Assembly (NCBI GenBank): GCA_020536535.1
Contig: JAHLWZ010000841.1
Span: forward strand, 18,197 to 82,196
Direction: 5' to 3'
DNA from: Pelomyxa schiedti
Taxonomy: Eukaryota; Evosea; Pelobiontida; Pelomyxidae
Length of the DNA: 64,000 nucleotides
Part shown: piece after piece, positions 13,601 through 23,889 of the stretch
Layout of the letters: the number at the start of each line of letters is the position of its first letter
Position numbering within the stretch: the first letter of the stretch is position 1
Program-made: the position numbers and the translations under genes
The notes under the pieces: model-generated
What the model was told of the DNA's origin: nothing
The model's input: only the letters and a program-made list of their open reading frames with translations
Databases searched by the model: none

Positions 13601-15241
13601 CTCGTCCCTTCGCAGCAATATCCAAAAGGGTGGCGTGAGAGCAGTCACTTCCAATCCCAAGAGCAAATACAAAGGTATCTCCCACGGAACAGTGACGCTC
13701 AATTTTTTCCATCACTGCGATGCTCTTGCCAATGTATCCATCGGTGATTATAATAACATACCGCAATGCTCCGTTTTGAACAGGTCTTTCCAGAATGTGT
13801 GCAAGTGGCTCAAGCAGCTCAGTTGCGCCCATGTTAGCATTCATTTGATCGACGTGCTTGGTTGCTGTTTCCAAGTTTGTTGCTGTGTACTCAGCACACT
13901 GCTCAAATAGGTGTGAAAAACTGCTTCCAAAGCTCACAACATCGAAGAATGTGCACCCTCTCCTCAAACTGTGGAGCAGAAGTTGAAGAGCGTGCCTCGT
14001 TTGTGTCATTTTTGCACCTTCCATGCTTCCAGAGCGGTCAACGACAACGATCACTTCTTGTTTCTTTGTAACCTCGGGAGATTGTTCGATTCGTGGGACT
14101 TTCAGCTTGATATAAAAGCATTTCGTTTGCTCCGCCGTATCCTCCTCCACAAAGGCAGACACGTGCGCGTGGTACGTCTTACGCGATGACGATGATGACG
14201 ATGGCGATGATGATGAAGAGCAGCTTGTGAGTGGTGGGACGTCTTCGAGGGAGCCTGCCGTGACGGAAGGTGTGATCTCAACTGGGACACGTGTGTCGTA
14301 CGTTGGCAGCCCAGAAAATGTCACAAGAAGATCGCTTCCGAGCCGGGCAACATCAGGAGGAAAACTGAAACGAGTGTGTATCTCCCCCTTCGAGACTGCC
14401 TCGTGGCTGGAGTGAAGAGTGGTGGCCTTCATTTCAGCACAAACAACAATGCTTGCCCCAGAGGTGTTCACAACCACAGCTACATCCTCAGTGCCTGTAT
14501 TGATGAGAAAACAAAAACAGCAAAAGAGGGATCTTTCCAACCTTGGTGCCCTGCCCAAATTGCACCAGGTATATTCAACTGACACTGGCTCAGTTCCTCT
14601 GTCACTTCTTCATCAGCTTCGTTAATCAGAGAGTTTGAGTCCAGCCGGTTGCTAACAACCTCTTCCATTAATGCGATGTAAGACAGCCTGACGACGCCGG
14701 AAATAGATCCGCCGGGATTGCTGGGCTTGATCCGGGGTCCTCCCACAATTAGCGTCCTGCCATCCACCACGCGCAGCGCCTTCTCCAGTGTCGGCCAACA
14801 GGCTGGATCCCTTCTGTCGCCGTCGTGGTCGTCGTCGGAATAGGCCTGGCACCTGAGGCACGGCTGGCCCTGGTCGCCTGTGCTGTTGTAGTAGTGCTCT
14901 GAGCCCCAGTCTCCTTCGTAGCATACGGAATCTACGGGACACTGGTGGCACGTGATGGGGGCCGAGAGCACGGTTGGGAGGCCGAAACTGGGGTCGCCGG
15001 TTTCGACGGTTGTTGTGCCATCAATCACGAGTTTGTTGTAGGTCTGAAGGACAGTGACATGGACTGCGGAGTGGAGGAGCCCCGAGCGAACTAAATCGAC
15101 TTGGACAGTCGTGCCCTGTGGACTTATGGGACGACCCTCGTGGGTGTACAGCCCTAGGTGTGAAGGCGAGAACGTTGGCCTCGTATTGGTCAGAGCTCGT
15201 GCTCTAGCATGCAGGGTCTCTTCGAAGTCGCCTCCGTACAT
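10683..15241 (-). CDS. vWA/VIT-domain protein, VWA5A/PARP4-like
   Basis: Two exons (14542-15241 and 10683-14494) joined by a 47-nt intron give 1503 codons. The ATG at 15241 was chosen because the codons upstream of it in frame contain no ATG. The N-terminal part holds a possible VIT-like strand (VHVTVLQTYNK) and a Cys-rich patch. A vWA domain follows with an intact MIDAS: VDRSGSM, Thr in GATELLEP and Asp in ITDGY. A clear VIT domain comes after it (CFVNEDKVNVEAVYVLPLP). The C-terminus has the VWA5A/PARP4-type region with YGVACDLTSYVAV and WATCLAVAFLELYL. No PARP catalytic domain is seen. Family members bind ligands or assemble into large complexes; the specific role here is unknown. Confidence 0.85.
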
Positions 15242-15493
15242 CTTCCTTTTTTTGATCCCTCTTTTTTCCTTTTCTCGATCCCGCTGATTTTCCAACGTAC
15301 ACAGCAGGTTCGAAGAATACTGCCATCAAGAGCACAGTGTTAATGGACTTTGGGGACTTGCCAACAGTGGCCAGTGATCATTCGTAAAACTTCTTCTACA
15401 GCGACCAAGGCCTCGTTGGAATTTGAATTGGAAAAAAACAATATTTGAAATACTCAATACTCAGTGCGTGATTGCCTGTTGGTGCTACGGAAC

Positions 15494-16258
15494 TTATTGC
15501 CGTTTAAGCAGTTCCTCTCTTTCCATTGTTAGAGCCACAGTCTGCCTTTCAAGTTCTTCTATCTGAGAAATATTGTGAGATGGTATAGAAGTGAGCACAG
15601 AAGTACCTTTATTTTCAGTTCCCATGCATAATTTGCCAGTGTACTGATTTTCAGTTGCAGTTCCAAACGCTCGGTACTGAGGCATGTATTTGTTCTCTCC
15701 AGTGTTGCTATGTACTCCTTCTTTCGTTTTCTTGACTCTGCAGCGGAAATACGATTCTTTGCTCTTCTGTATTCCAAGCTATTCCACTATTAACAAAGAC
15801 GAGTAGAAAAACCTAATGAGGTGTACCTTTCGGGGAGAATAGGCTTTCTACCACTTTTTTTGGCTTTGCCTTGGTGACTCGCAGGTTGCGGCACACTATT
15901 TTTCCTATCATTTTCAGGATTTTGTAACAAAGAGTACCTTTCTTCTGTCATACAGTAACTGGGAATGTAAACTTCACCGAGCTGAGGTTCATTATATACA
16001 CCTTGTGAACTTAAGTTTGTCACGTATTCCGCTTCTGGCTGGTCGTGAATGATGATTACAAGAACAATACCTACGAGGTTGAAATGCACACAGGTACTCC
16101 GAATTTTGTTCGTCACCAGTACCAAGTACTCCGTTCCATTCCATGGGCACTTCTACTGTCCTATTAAGGGGCTCCATTGACAATCAAGTGTTACCTAGGC
16201 CCTCTGGTACCATAAACTGTGGGGTACAAGTGGAAATAAAATCTCCAGTAGGCTCCAT
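15494..16258 (-). CDS. bZIP transcription factor
   Basis: Small DNA-binding regulator of about 184 residues assembled from six exons (ATG 16258, TAA 15494-15496). Introns are 35-47 nt and all keep frame. The basic region YRRAKNRISAAESRKRKKEY matches the bZIP consensus N-x2-AA-x2-SR, and is followed by a leucine zipper that continues into the last exon (IEELERQTVALTMEREELL). The N-terminal half is acidic to mixed, with a Lys/Arg patch (GKAKKSGRK) before the basic region, probably a nuclear signal. The basic region resembles the ATF/CREB/OASIS group, but no transmembrane segment follows, so it is not a membrane-tethered ATF6 type. Its upstream region holds two ACGTCA sites and a CACGTG site. 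Confidence 0.88.
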
Positions 16259-16358
16259 TTCCTACATAATAGGAAGGGATTTTAAATACGAAGGTGGTGA
16301 GGAAGACGAAATCCTCGTAGTGGGGCACGGGGGAGGGTTTCGTAAAAAACCTGCGGAC

Positions 16359-16384
16359 ACGTCAGCTACGTCACACCACACGTG
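16359..16384. promoter_or_regulatory. cluster of CRE/G-box-like sites between bZIP and annexin genes
   Basis: Within 26 bp there are two ACGTCA half-sites (16359-16364 and 16368-16373) and one palindromic CACGTG (16379-16384). These are classical bZIP/bHLH core sequences. The cluster lies about 100 bp upstream of the bZIP start codon and about 320 bp upstream of the annexin start, in the 443-bp divergent intergenic region, which otherwise shows nothing but an A-rich leader. Confidence 0.4.
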
Positions 16385-16701
16385 GATTTTTTTCAGTTAG
16401 GTTTAGGTTTTGTTTCCTTTTTCAAAGTTGTACATAGTTTTGCAATTGCCACAAGCAGATCACTCCCCAGTCCCTCTTACTGTCCATCTGAGGTGGAGAC
16501 GTTCAACCGAGGAGTAACCTGGAGTGGGCGATTGTACGGTGAAATGAGAAAAACAGTGAATCTCGAGAAATTCCTGCAGCTCGAGAAGGGGAAATCACGG
16601 AAATCAGTCGTCGGCTTTGCCCTCCCAAAAGCCACAACAGCAAACAAAACCGACCCAAAAAAAACCAAACAACCGCAGAACCCAAAACGCAAGGGACTGA
16701 G

Positions 16702-17961
16702 ATGGCCGCTACGGATAGTACTATTGAAGCAGAAACACTCAGACTCCACGATGCCATGGCTGGCTTCGGTGTGTTTTTTTGTTTGTTTTTTTCCCTCTTA
16801 CACCAAAATAAGGGACGAATGAGGATGCGCTGATTGAGATCATTGGAGGAACGCCAAGGCCTCGCCTTATGAAAATTGGCGTGGAGTATATCAATAGATA
16901 CCACAAAAGTATGTGGGAGGACATAAAGGGTGATACCTCGGGGAACTTCGGGGTGTGCCAGCTTAGCTTTTTCATAATTGAATTTGCTGATTAACCTGTC
17001 CGTTTAGAAACTGCTTCAAGGATTAGGTATTTTTCTTTTGAGATAGGAATCTACATTCGAGTGCTTACACACAAATACCAGTTACTCCACGTGGCATATA
17101 CCTTGCTGAGCTGATTCATTTGGCTACTCATGGCCTTGGTACTAACGACCGCTTGCTCATTGATGTAGTTTGTCAGATTTGTCCACAAGAAGTCAAACTG
17201 CTCAACAATGTTCGTTGTCTACAAGTATACGCTGTACACTGAAATCATTCACAGGAATATGAACCAATCTACAAGAAAACTGCTGAGCACGTTGTTCATT
17301 CAGATACTAGTGGTAACTACAGGAAGATTTTGATAAGTGTACTTCAGGTATAACTTTCGAGTTGGTTTCTTTTAGTAACGTCAAACAGGGCAGCAGACCC
17401 GAGCCAGGGACAGTGGATGAAAGCACTGTTGCGTCAGACTCTGACCGTATGTTTGCTTCAGGGGAAGCATCCCGGGATGATGCCTTTGTCGAAATCATAC
17501 CGCATCGTTCTGCAGAACACCTGCAACGTGTTTCACACCACATGAAAACTGCACATGGCCACACACTTGAGGCTGAAATCATCAAGAGGACCTGCGGTGA
17601 TTTCCAGGATGCTCTCCTTGCGCTTTGCACACCCAGGGCCAACTATATTGCTAAGTCTATCTTTGATGCCACCCACATTTCTGGTAAAGACTCCTCCAGC
17701 CCACCCTCTTCAACTTTCACAAAACGCCCACTGTATACTAATACCACAAACAAAATCCCCCCCAAATTTAACATTCTTGCAGGAACTAACAATTCCCTTC
17801 TGATCCGCATATTCTGCATGAATGATCGCGAGACACTTCAAGCTGGCATAGCTGCCTATCACCAACGAACCAACCGGAACATGGTTGATGACATTGTGGC
17901 TGATGTGAGTGGCCCACTGGAAAAGAAATTCCGTCAGCTTCTCGTTCGCCTCCTTCAGTGA
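16702..17961 (+). CDS. annexin, four repeats
   Basis: Calcium-dependent phospholipid-binding protein. The ATG at 16702 follows an A/C-rich leader. Short introns join exons that encode four annexin repeats: repeat 1 with MAGFGTNEDALIEIIGG and DTSGNFG, repeat 2 with THGLGTNDRLLIDVVC and DTSGNYRKIL, a more divergent repeat 3 (ASRDDAFVEIIPHR, CGDFQDALLALC), and repeat 4 with AGTNNSLLIRIFC ending FRQLLVRLLQ. The GxGT(D/N) type-II calcium loops are recognisable in repeats 1, 2 and 4, with N in place of D. The N-terminal head is only about 20 residues. It probably acts at the cytosolic face of membranes in trafficking or repair. Confidence 0.9.
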
Positions 17962-18242
17962 TTCTGGGCTACAGTAGATTGTGCTTTTTTTGTTGGGAAG
18001 AATATAACACACAATTCAAAGGAAGAAGTGAAAAACATGACAAAAGGAAAGATGCACAGAAAATCAGTAAAAACAACACAGAAAAACGTGGAAATTAAAA
18101 GTACAAACAAACCCACGAGCGCCCCAGAAATTGGGTGTAAAGATCCGGTGTTTCAGGAGGCACTCGTTCCCTGCATATTTTTTCGCCCGCCTCGAAAAAT
18201 CACAAAATTAGAACAACAAAAAAACGGACGGAGGAGTGTCGA

Positions 18243-21200
18243 ATGAACGGCAATAAGCCTTTGTTGGACCAAGATGAGCAAGATGACAGGCACCAATCGG
18301 GGGAACGTAATGTGAAGACGCACCAGAGGGGCGTAAACGACTCGTCATCTTCGTCGTCGCGCGGCGTTTCCGTGCACAAACTATGGGCCACCCCTCCAGA
18401 TCTCGGCTCGGCTCCCCCGCCTTCCCCTCGTCGCGCCCGCAGCAGCGGCGCGATGGAGGAGGCGCGACTTCGCACAAAGATAATACGCAAGGGCGCGTAT
18501 CACGCTGCTGCATGGTGGGTCTGCTTGTCATTAGCCGTGTGTGCGTGCGCGGCGGCCTCGGATTTGTGGCTGTGGAGGATCGCCCCAGTGGTGGAGAGTA
18601 GGGTGAAGGGAACTTTTTCTGAGGAGAGGGCTTTTGATTGGCTTACTGCAATTGCTTGTATTTGGCTGGCTGTTTTTTTTCTTTGGTTTTGAAGTTTTTT
18701 TTTTTTTTTTTGCTCTTGTTCTTTTTTGGTTTGCCACACGTCTCATTTGCGACAGCAATGGGGCCACGTTGCGTTGGAAGCGGGACTCTCCTCGATGTGT
18801 ACTCTTATCTCCAGGAGCAAGTCACAGATATGACTGAAAATCAGATCAATCAAAACCTTTCTGTCGAGATGAATTTTACGTATGTTCTGTACCAGTTCTA
18901 GACTAGTATCATTTTTGTGAAGGACTTCACTTTCTGGTGCTGGAGAGAGTGTCATCTACTATGAACTTCCTATGTTGTATGTTAAACTGTCCTGTGCAGG
19001 TATGATCATCGGTTTTTACTCTCTCTGAAGCAATTTTCAGAATCTGAAGATCCTAGCTTGCTTCTCATTGCTCACGCTGGTATCTTTTAAACCATTTTGT
19101 ATATGGTTTTAATCTAAATATCCAGATTCGGTGTGCACAGGGTTTGTACATCTCATGAGGGCATCATTAATTTTTGTTAGGCAGGGAGTATCTGACAATG
19201 CATATGGAGTGTCTGAATTTCTCGAGATAATTTACACTTTAACTAGTTCAGCAGACATAACTCTCAAGTACTGTCATGCCAAATAATACAGCTACCAACA
19301 CATGTTACAGATCTCCTATTATTTTTTTGTTCTCTGTCTCCGAATTTGGACTTCCACCGGTGAGTGGGGCTCTGAGGTCTCTTCCGTGGAATGTGTATGT
19401 GTACTTCGTTTTTTTTTACCTCTGATTATGTCAGGAGTTCAGCTAACGCCTTTCTCTCTTTTGATTCTGCTGGTTCCGCAGTCGAGATTGCACTCTTTGC
19501 ACATGTGATCACCCACCCACCAATATTAGTTTTAATTTGTTTTTAGGCAGACACTATGAAATTGGCCAGCCCTTATGAAAACGCTCCATATCCTATGTCT
19601 ATTCCCTTTTTTGATGACTTATTTCGGTTTGAACGTTCCGAACAAACTGGGTTTAGTAATTGTTAAGCAGACATGGATTCTTCTTGAGAACAAACAACCA
19701 CAGTATAAAGTATTCTCTACCTTTCGGCAGGCAATCAACACAATATTTTTCTAGTATATGATGAACTTGGACTCCCAGGGGCTCAGTTTATTCACTTCCC
19801 CTACGCCGATACCTATCACACTGCACTGGACGATTTGGATCACGTGAGGACAGGTACTTTGCAGGCTGACGGAGAAAACACAATGTATCCCAACAGTACT
19901 TTATGAAAATTCTAATTTCAATTTAGGCACTTATTACAAACACTCGTAATGGAAAATACTCTTTCCTCTCAACTTGAGAAGCAATCCAAAGGGGATTCCG
20001 TAATATGGACTGGGCCGGGCATGTTAATTGTCTCAAGAGTGAACTCCATACGAGTAGTTTGGCTCTCGTTCACCTTAGCTGTTTTGGTGGGCTTTGGTGG
20101 ATGTGCTTTACTTGCACTTGCGAAAGAGTTTATAACTCTCAAACGCCTACTCAACTTGGGACTCGTGAGCGCGATTTCTTTATTATATACTATACTGGGT
20201 TCTGCAACAGGGCTAGGCTTATCACTGCTGTTGGGGGAATTTTTATCATTGGCAAATCCATTTACCTACTGTAGCAATTATCTAGAAATCTGCCTCATGT
20301 TTGTCCTGGCTCCTTTGTAACATTTTCCAATATCTTACCAGGTGTGCTTCTTGCTGTGTAATTGGAGCCTCCTTGCATTCGTTCCTTTTAGAAGAGACAA
20401 TTTGGCAAATGAAGAAGCGTGGAAAAATCGGACGTTTACTGCCAATTGATTTACAGATATGCTGCCTTGTGGGTGTAAGCATAATGTGCGTTGTTGCTTG
20501 CGCCGTTTTTCATATTAATTGTGGTAGGTATAACATCATTACTGTCACACTTCTTGCTGCGGACTACCGATTCGCCTCAATATTCATTTATCCTTCCCTA
20601 GCAGGTTGTCTTACCAATACTGGTCCGTTAATTGACTTCTCCCTCAGGACCAGTCTGTATTGCGTTGCAGATAGGCACTAAAGTTTTGTTTACACACATT
20701 ACCTTCCTCAAATTATGTCAGGTAAATTCCCATCATCAAAAGGAAACAGTAACAACAACCTTAGTTGAAATGGTACGGCCGCCTTTTACGGGCCGTTGTA
20801 TGCCAGTGGGTTCCTTTCGCCGCATTACTAGCGTTTCCTTTTTTCTTTGTATTTCCAACAATTGTACCCTTCCTACGTTGAATTCCCCCATCTCATTTCA
20901 AAAAGATTTTTGTAATATCTTCCATGGGACCCCAGGTACAATACTCGCAAACTATGCTTAATTAAGCTGGTTACAGCTTGCCAACTATACTCTATCTGGT
21001 ACTCTAATCTTATGTACAGTTGTCACACTCCTGTTTATGGTTTGGGAATATTTCCTCCCCCCCATTGCCTCCATTTAAATGACCAAAACTTAGTCTTCTA
21101 TCCAAATTTTAATACCATATACACACGGTGGGACAACACTCACCTGGGGGGATGCAAGCTCGAGATTTGCAAACTCCGAAAGGTTCAACCTAGGCCTTCA

Positions 21201-22117
21201 CAACTATTTCTAAGCCATCATTAGTTGTGGAGTTCTACCTGAGCCAGTAACTCATATACAAGGTTCACGCTCCACGGGGCTGTGGGTCGTAGCCATATTC
21301 TTTGCAACGGTTGCTATGTGTCTATTTGTTGCATCGATGTGCTTGGCACCTTTTACAGAATACGTACATTTGAAGTACTATGCTTCAATGGTTCATAAAC
21401 CGACAGAAAATGACACATATGTGTGCTGCTTCTTCATATTCCCCGCACATCTAAACAAACACAGATAGTTGTTGTTCCTGCTACTGGAGATTCTACACTA
21501 CATGACTATCTTTCCTCCTTTGGGTACAACAGTTTGGAAAGTTGCCCCTCATTCTGGTCTGGAGTGGCTAGTAACCGTATTGATTGCTATCCAGCCGAGC
21601 TGCCCTCCACTCTGGTCACGGAATCAATTACTGTGAGTTAATTTTCCTTTCTTTCTCCTCATCACTTTAAACTAGCAAGAGGAATATTTCAACACAAGTA
21701 CCTCAACCAGGAACATTGAACTATCCATCAATGGCACTCGCTTCCCCTGGATTACTCTCTACTTTGACCAGGAAGTCTCTGGTGATATCACGTTTGACGG
21801 TGTCCAGGCTTTGTACGTACACAATTGGTTGTAATTTCACTCCCCACTAAACAAAAAACCCTCACAGAGGCACCACCCTCCAAGCCAACGAACCCTTCAA
21901 GTACTACAGCGGCAATCCAGACCTACATCAGCACAACATCACCATCGCTCTGCCGTATCACACTGCCTCACTTGTAGTGAACGTGCTATGCCAGTCCCCT
22001 GATGTTGACCCACAAATATCACAGCTTTGGGACGATTCGCCCGTTTGGAGTCTGCTGTGGGGACCTGACTACCAACCAACAGTGATTCACCTGGTGGCCT
22101 CCTTCCCTGCCCTTTGA
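18243..22117 (+). CDS. ERMP1-like membrane-bound M28 family peptidase, possibly inactive
   Basis: Endoplasmic-reticulum-type metallopeptidase. The N-terminus is Ser-rich and cytosolic, followed by a membrane helix (YHAAAWWVCLSLAVCACAA). A luminal M28-like domain follows with LLLIAHADSVCTG, VSDNAYGVSEFLEI, IIFLFSVSEFGL, a SAGSAVEIALF segment and FPYADTYHTALDDLD, in the order seen in ERMP1. The C-terminal half has several membrane helices and a soluble tail ending at TGA 22115-22117. Relative to ERMP1, the expected AEE pair reads VSEF and the ASDD reads VSDN, so one metal ligand may be lost. Many short introns interrupt it and the middle exon borders are not certain. The annotation as an ERMP1 relative is firmer than that of an active enzyme. 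Confidence 0.75.
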
Positions 22118-22146
22118 GTTTAGTGTAGCACCAACAATGAATACTA

Positions 22147-22152
22147 AATAAA
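22147..22152 (+). terminator. polyadenylation signal AATAAA
   Basis: AATAAA 30 bp after the ERMP1-like stop codon, within the 83-bp gap to the convergent glycosylase gene. Confidence 0.5.
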
Positions 22153-22200
22153 TGAATGTACTTTTTGTTGTGTGAAATACAGTGGTTTTTCCTTTTTTTG

Positions 22201-23547
22201 TCACTCCGAGGAATCAGAGTCTGAAGATACTGATGACGATTCTGAAGAGGAAGAAGAAGAGGATTCTGATGAGGAAGAGGATTCTGAGGATGAAGAGGAA
22301 TGATGTTTTCTTTTAGTTCTCAAATGTGACTTCTTTTTAGCTTTGGTCTTGGCCTTGCTGGTTTTATCTGGTTTTTTCTTGGAGTGCAGTTTGGGAATAC
22401 GTCCTGCTATGACTGCTACACGGTGTTTCTCTTTCATTTTTTCCACAGCATAGCGTATGCCCTCTTTGGACATTTGTTGGCGGTGAGTGCCTATAAAGTC
22501 CAGAACACATTGTGTGTCAGCGAGGCTAAGTTCCCTTAGAAGCCACCCAACACCGAGCTGCACAAATCGGAATTCTTCCCTAAAATAATTGTGAGGAGTT
22601 GGTGAATGTGGAATTCTTTGCAGTACACACTTGACACATTTCTCACAGATTTTCAGGATAGTAAAATTGTGCTTTCCAAATCTGGCCAGTTTCACAAAAG
22701 AAACGCAGCAGCAACGCTTCACCCATACGCAAGGATCAGTCCTCCATCTTGATACTATATCAACACATTCCGTATTATCTTTCAGCATATAAAATACTAC
22801 CTACTCAAAAGAGATTAGCCAAAGCTAAGCACACAACACAACAGACATAGGCACCTTGGATGCAACGGTGTCACATGATGCCCAATCATGCAAGCATTCA
22901 ACGAGGGCCAATCTGATTCGCTCCAGGTCTCGTCGTGGATTCAGTAACTTGACATACTTGGAGAGGAATATCGCGCCCGCACTCCGCATTTCAATGAACA
23001 TATCTAAACATCAATTAAGAGACGGAGCCGGGAAAAAAAACAAAAAAAAAAAACAAAACCCCAGGCACACACCATTTAATAGCACGAATCCAGCTTCTAT
23101 CATTTCAGATGGGTCAGCTGATTTGATCAGTGGCCTCGTAATGGCCAGCACCTCAGGAGACCTCACTCCCAGGCTTTGAACGCGGTTTTTCATGTACGAT
23201 TGCATCCTCGACGCCTGCGCGTGGTTGGTCTTGCCCCTTAGCTTCTTCTTGACCTCCGCGACGACCTCTCTCGCAAAGTCATATTTCACATCAACACCAT
23301 CGAGGATGGGATCCCAATAGAGGCGTTGCGGCTGCGACGAGGCTGCTGTGGTGCTGGTTGTGGTGCTCGTCGTGGTAGAAGTGGCCGAGGATTGTTCGCT
23401 GCTGTCGGATTCGGCGTCGCCACTATTGTTGGCGGTGTCGGAGGTGGTGGTAACGTAGGCACAACAGTGTGGAGTTATGGGAGCAACGGGAGTGGCAGTT
23501 CTCGACGTTTTGGGAAGAGGGCCAGAGGGACGCTGTGCCCCGTCCAT
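22201..23547 (-). CDS. DNA alkylation repair protein, AlkD-type DNA glycosylase
   Basis: HEAT-like-repeat DNA glycosylase expected to remove positively charged alkylated bases such as 7-methylguanine. The ATG is at 23547 and the reading frame runs to 22201 through three main exons. The N-terminal Ser/Thr-rich tail is followed by the family segment QASRMQSYMKNRVQSLGV. The middle exon has IEMRSAGAIFLSKYVKLL, and the last exon has WRTDPCVWVKRCCC and QLGVGWLLRELSLAD, all in AlkD order. The C-terminus is an unusual Lys-rich then Ser/Asp-rich tail (HHSSSSSE...DSDSSE), perhaps a nuclear localisation and phosphorylation region. It is convergent with the ERMP1-like gene. Confidence 0.82.
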
Positions 23548-23768
23548 ATTTTGAACCGTTTAATTTGGGGTCTGTTTGGATCTATTCACTTCTCAGGGGG
23601 TGCTGGGGTCATTCTCGCCTCAGAATCACAACAGGGGAATGGTGCCGGTTGGTTTGGAAGTAGACAACCATTTCACTGGAAGTCCTGTCGAGACTCCCAC
23701 AAGGAGAGAAAATTTCGTTCCAACTGTAGATGTCGGTTCTTTCTGTGTGGAAACGCGAGATTTCACTT

Positions 23769-23856
23769 GGCTGAATAAAAAAAACACCATACCACCGAGC
23801 CTGAGCGACGATAACGAAAGTACAGCGTTCCGGTCTGTTGATTATTTTATTCAGCC
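23769..23856 (-). mobile_element. MITE-like element, copy A (88 bp)
   Basis: 88-bp element bounded by perfect 12-bp terminal inverted repeats (GGCTGAATAAAA...TTTTATTCAGCC) and flanked on both sides by ACTT, a 4-bp target site duplication. Its reverse complement closely matches the element at 52252-52340. It is too short to encode a transposase, so it is non-autonomous. It lies 34 bp upstream of the ATG of the vWA-RRM gene, within its presumed 5' leader or promoter. Confidence 0.8.
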
Positions 23857-23889
23857 ACTTGGTGAAGTTGAGGGGAACTCCATAGATCA

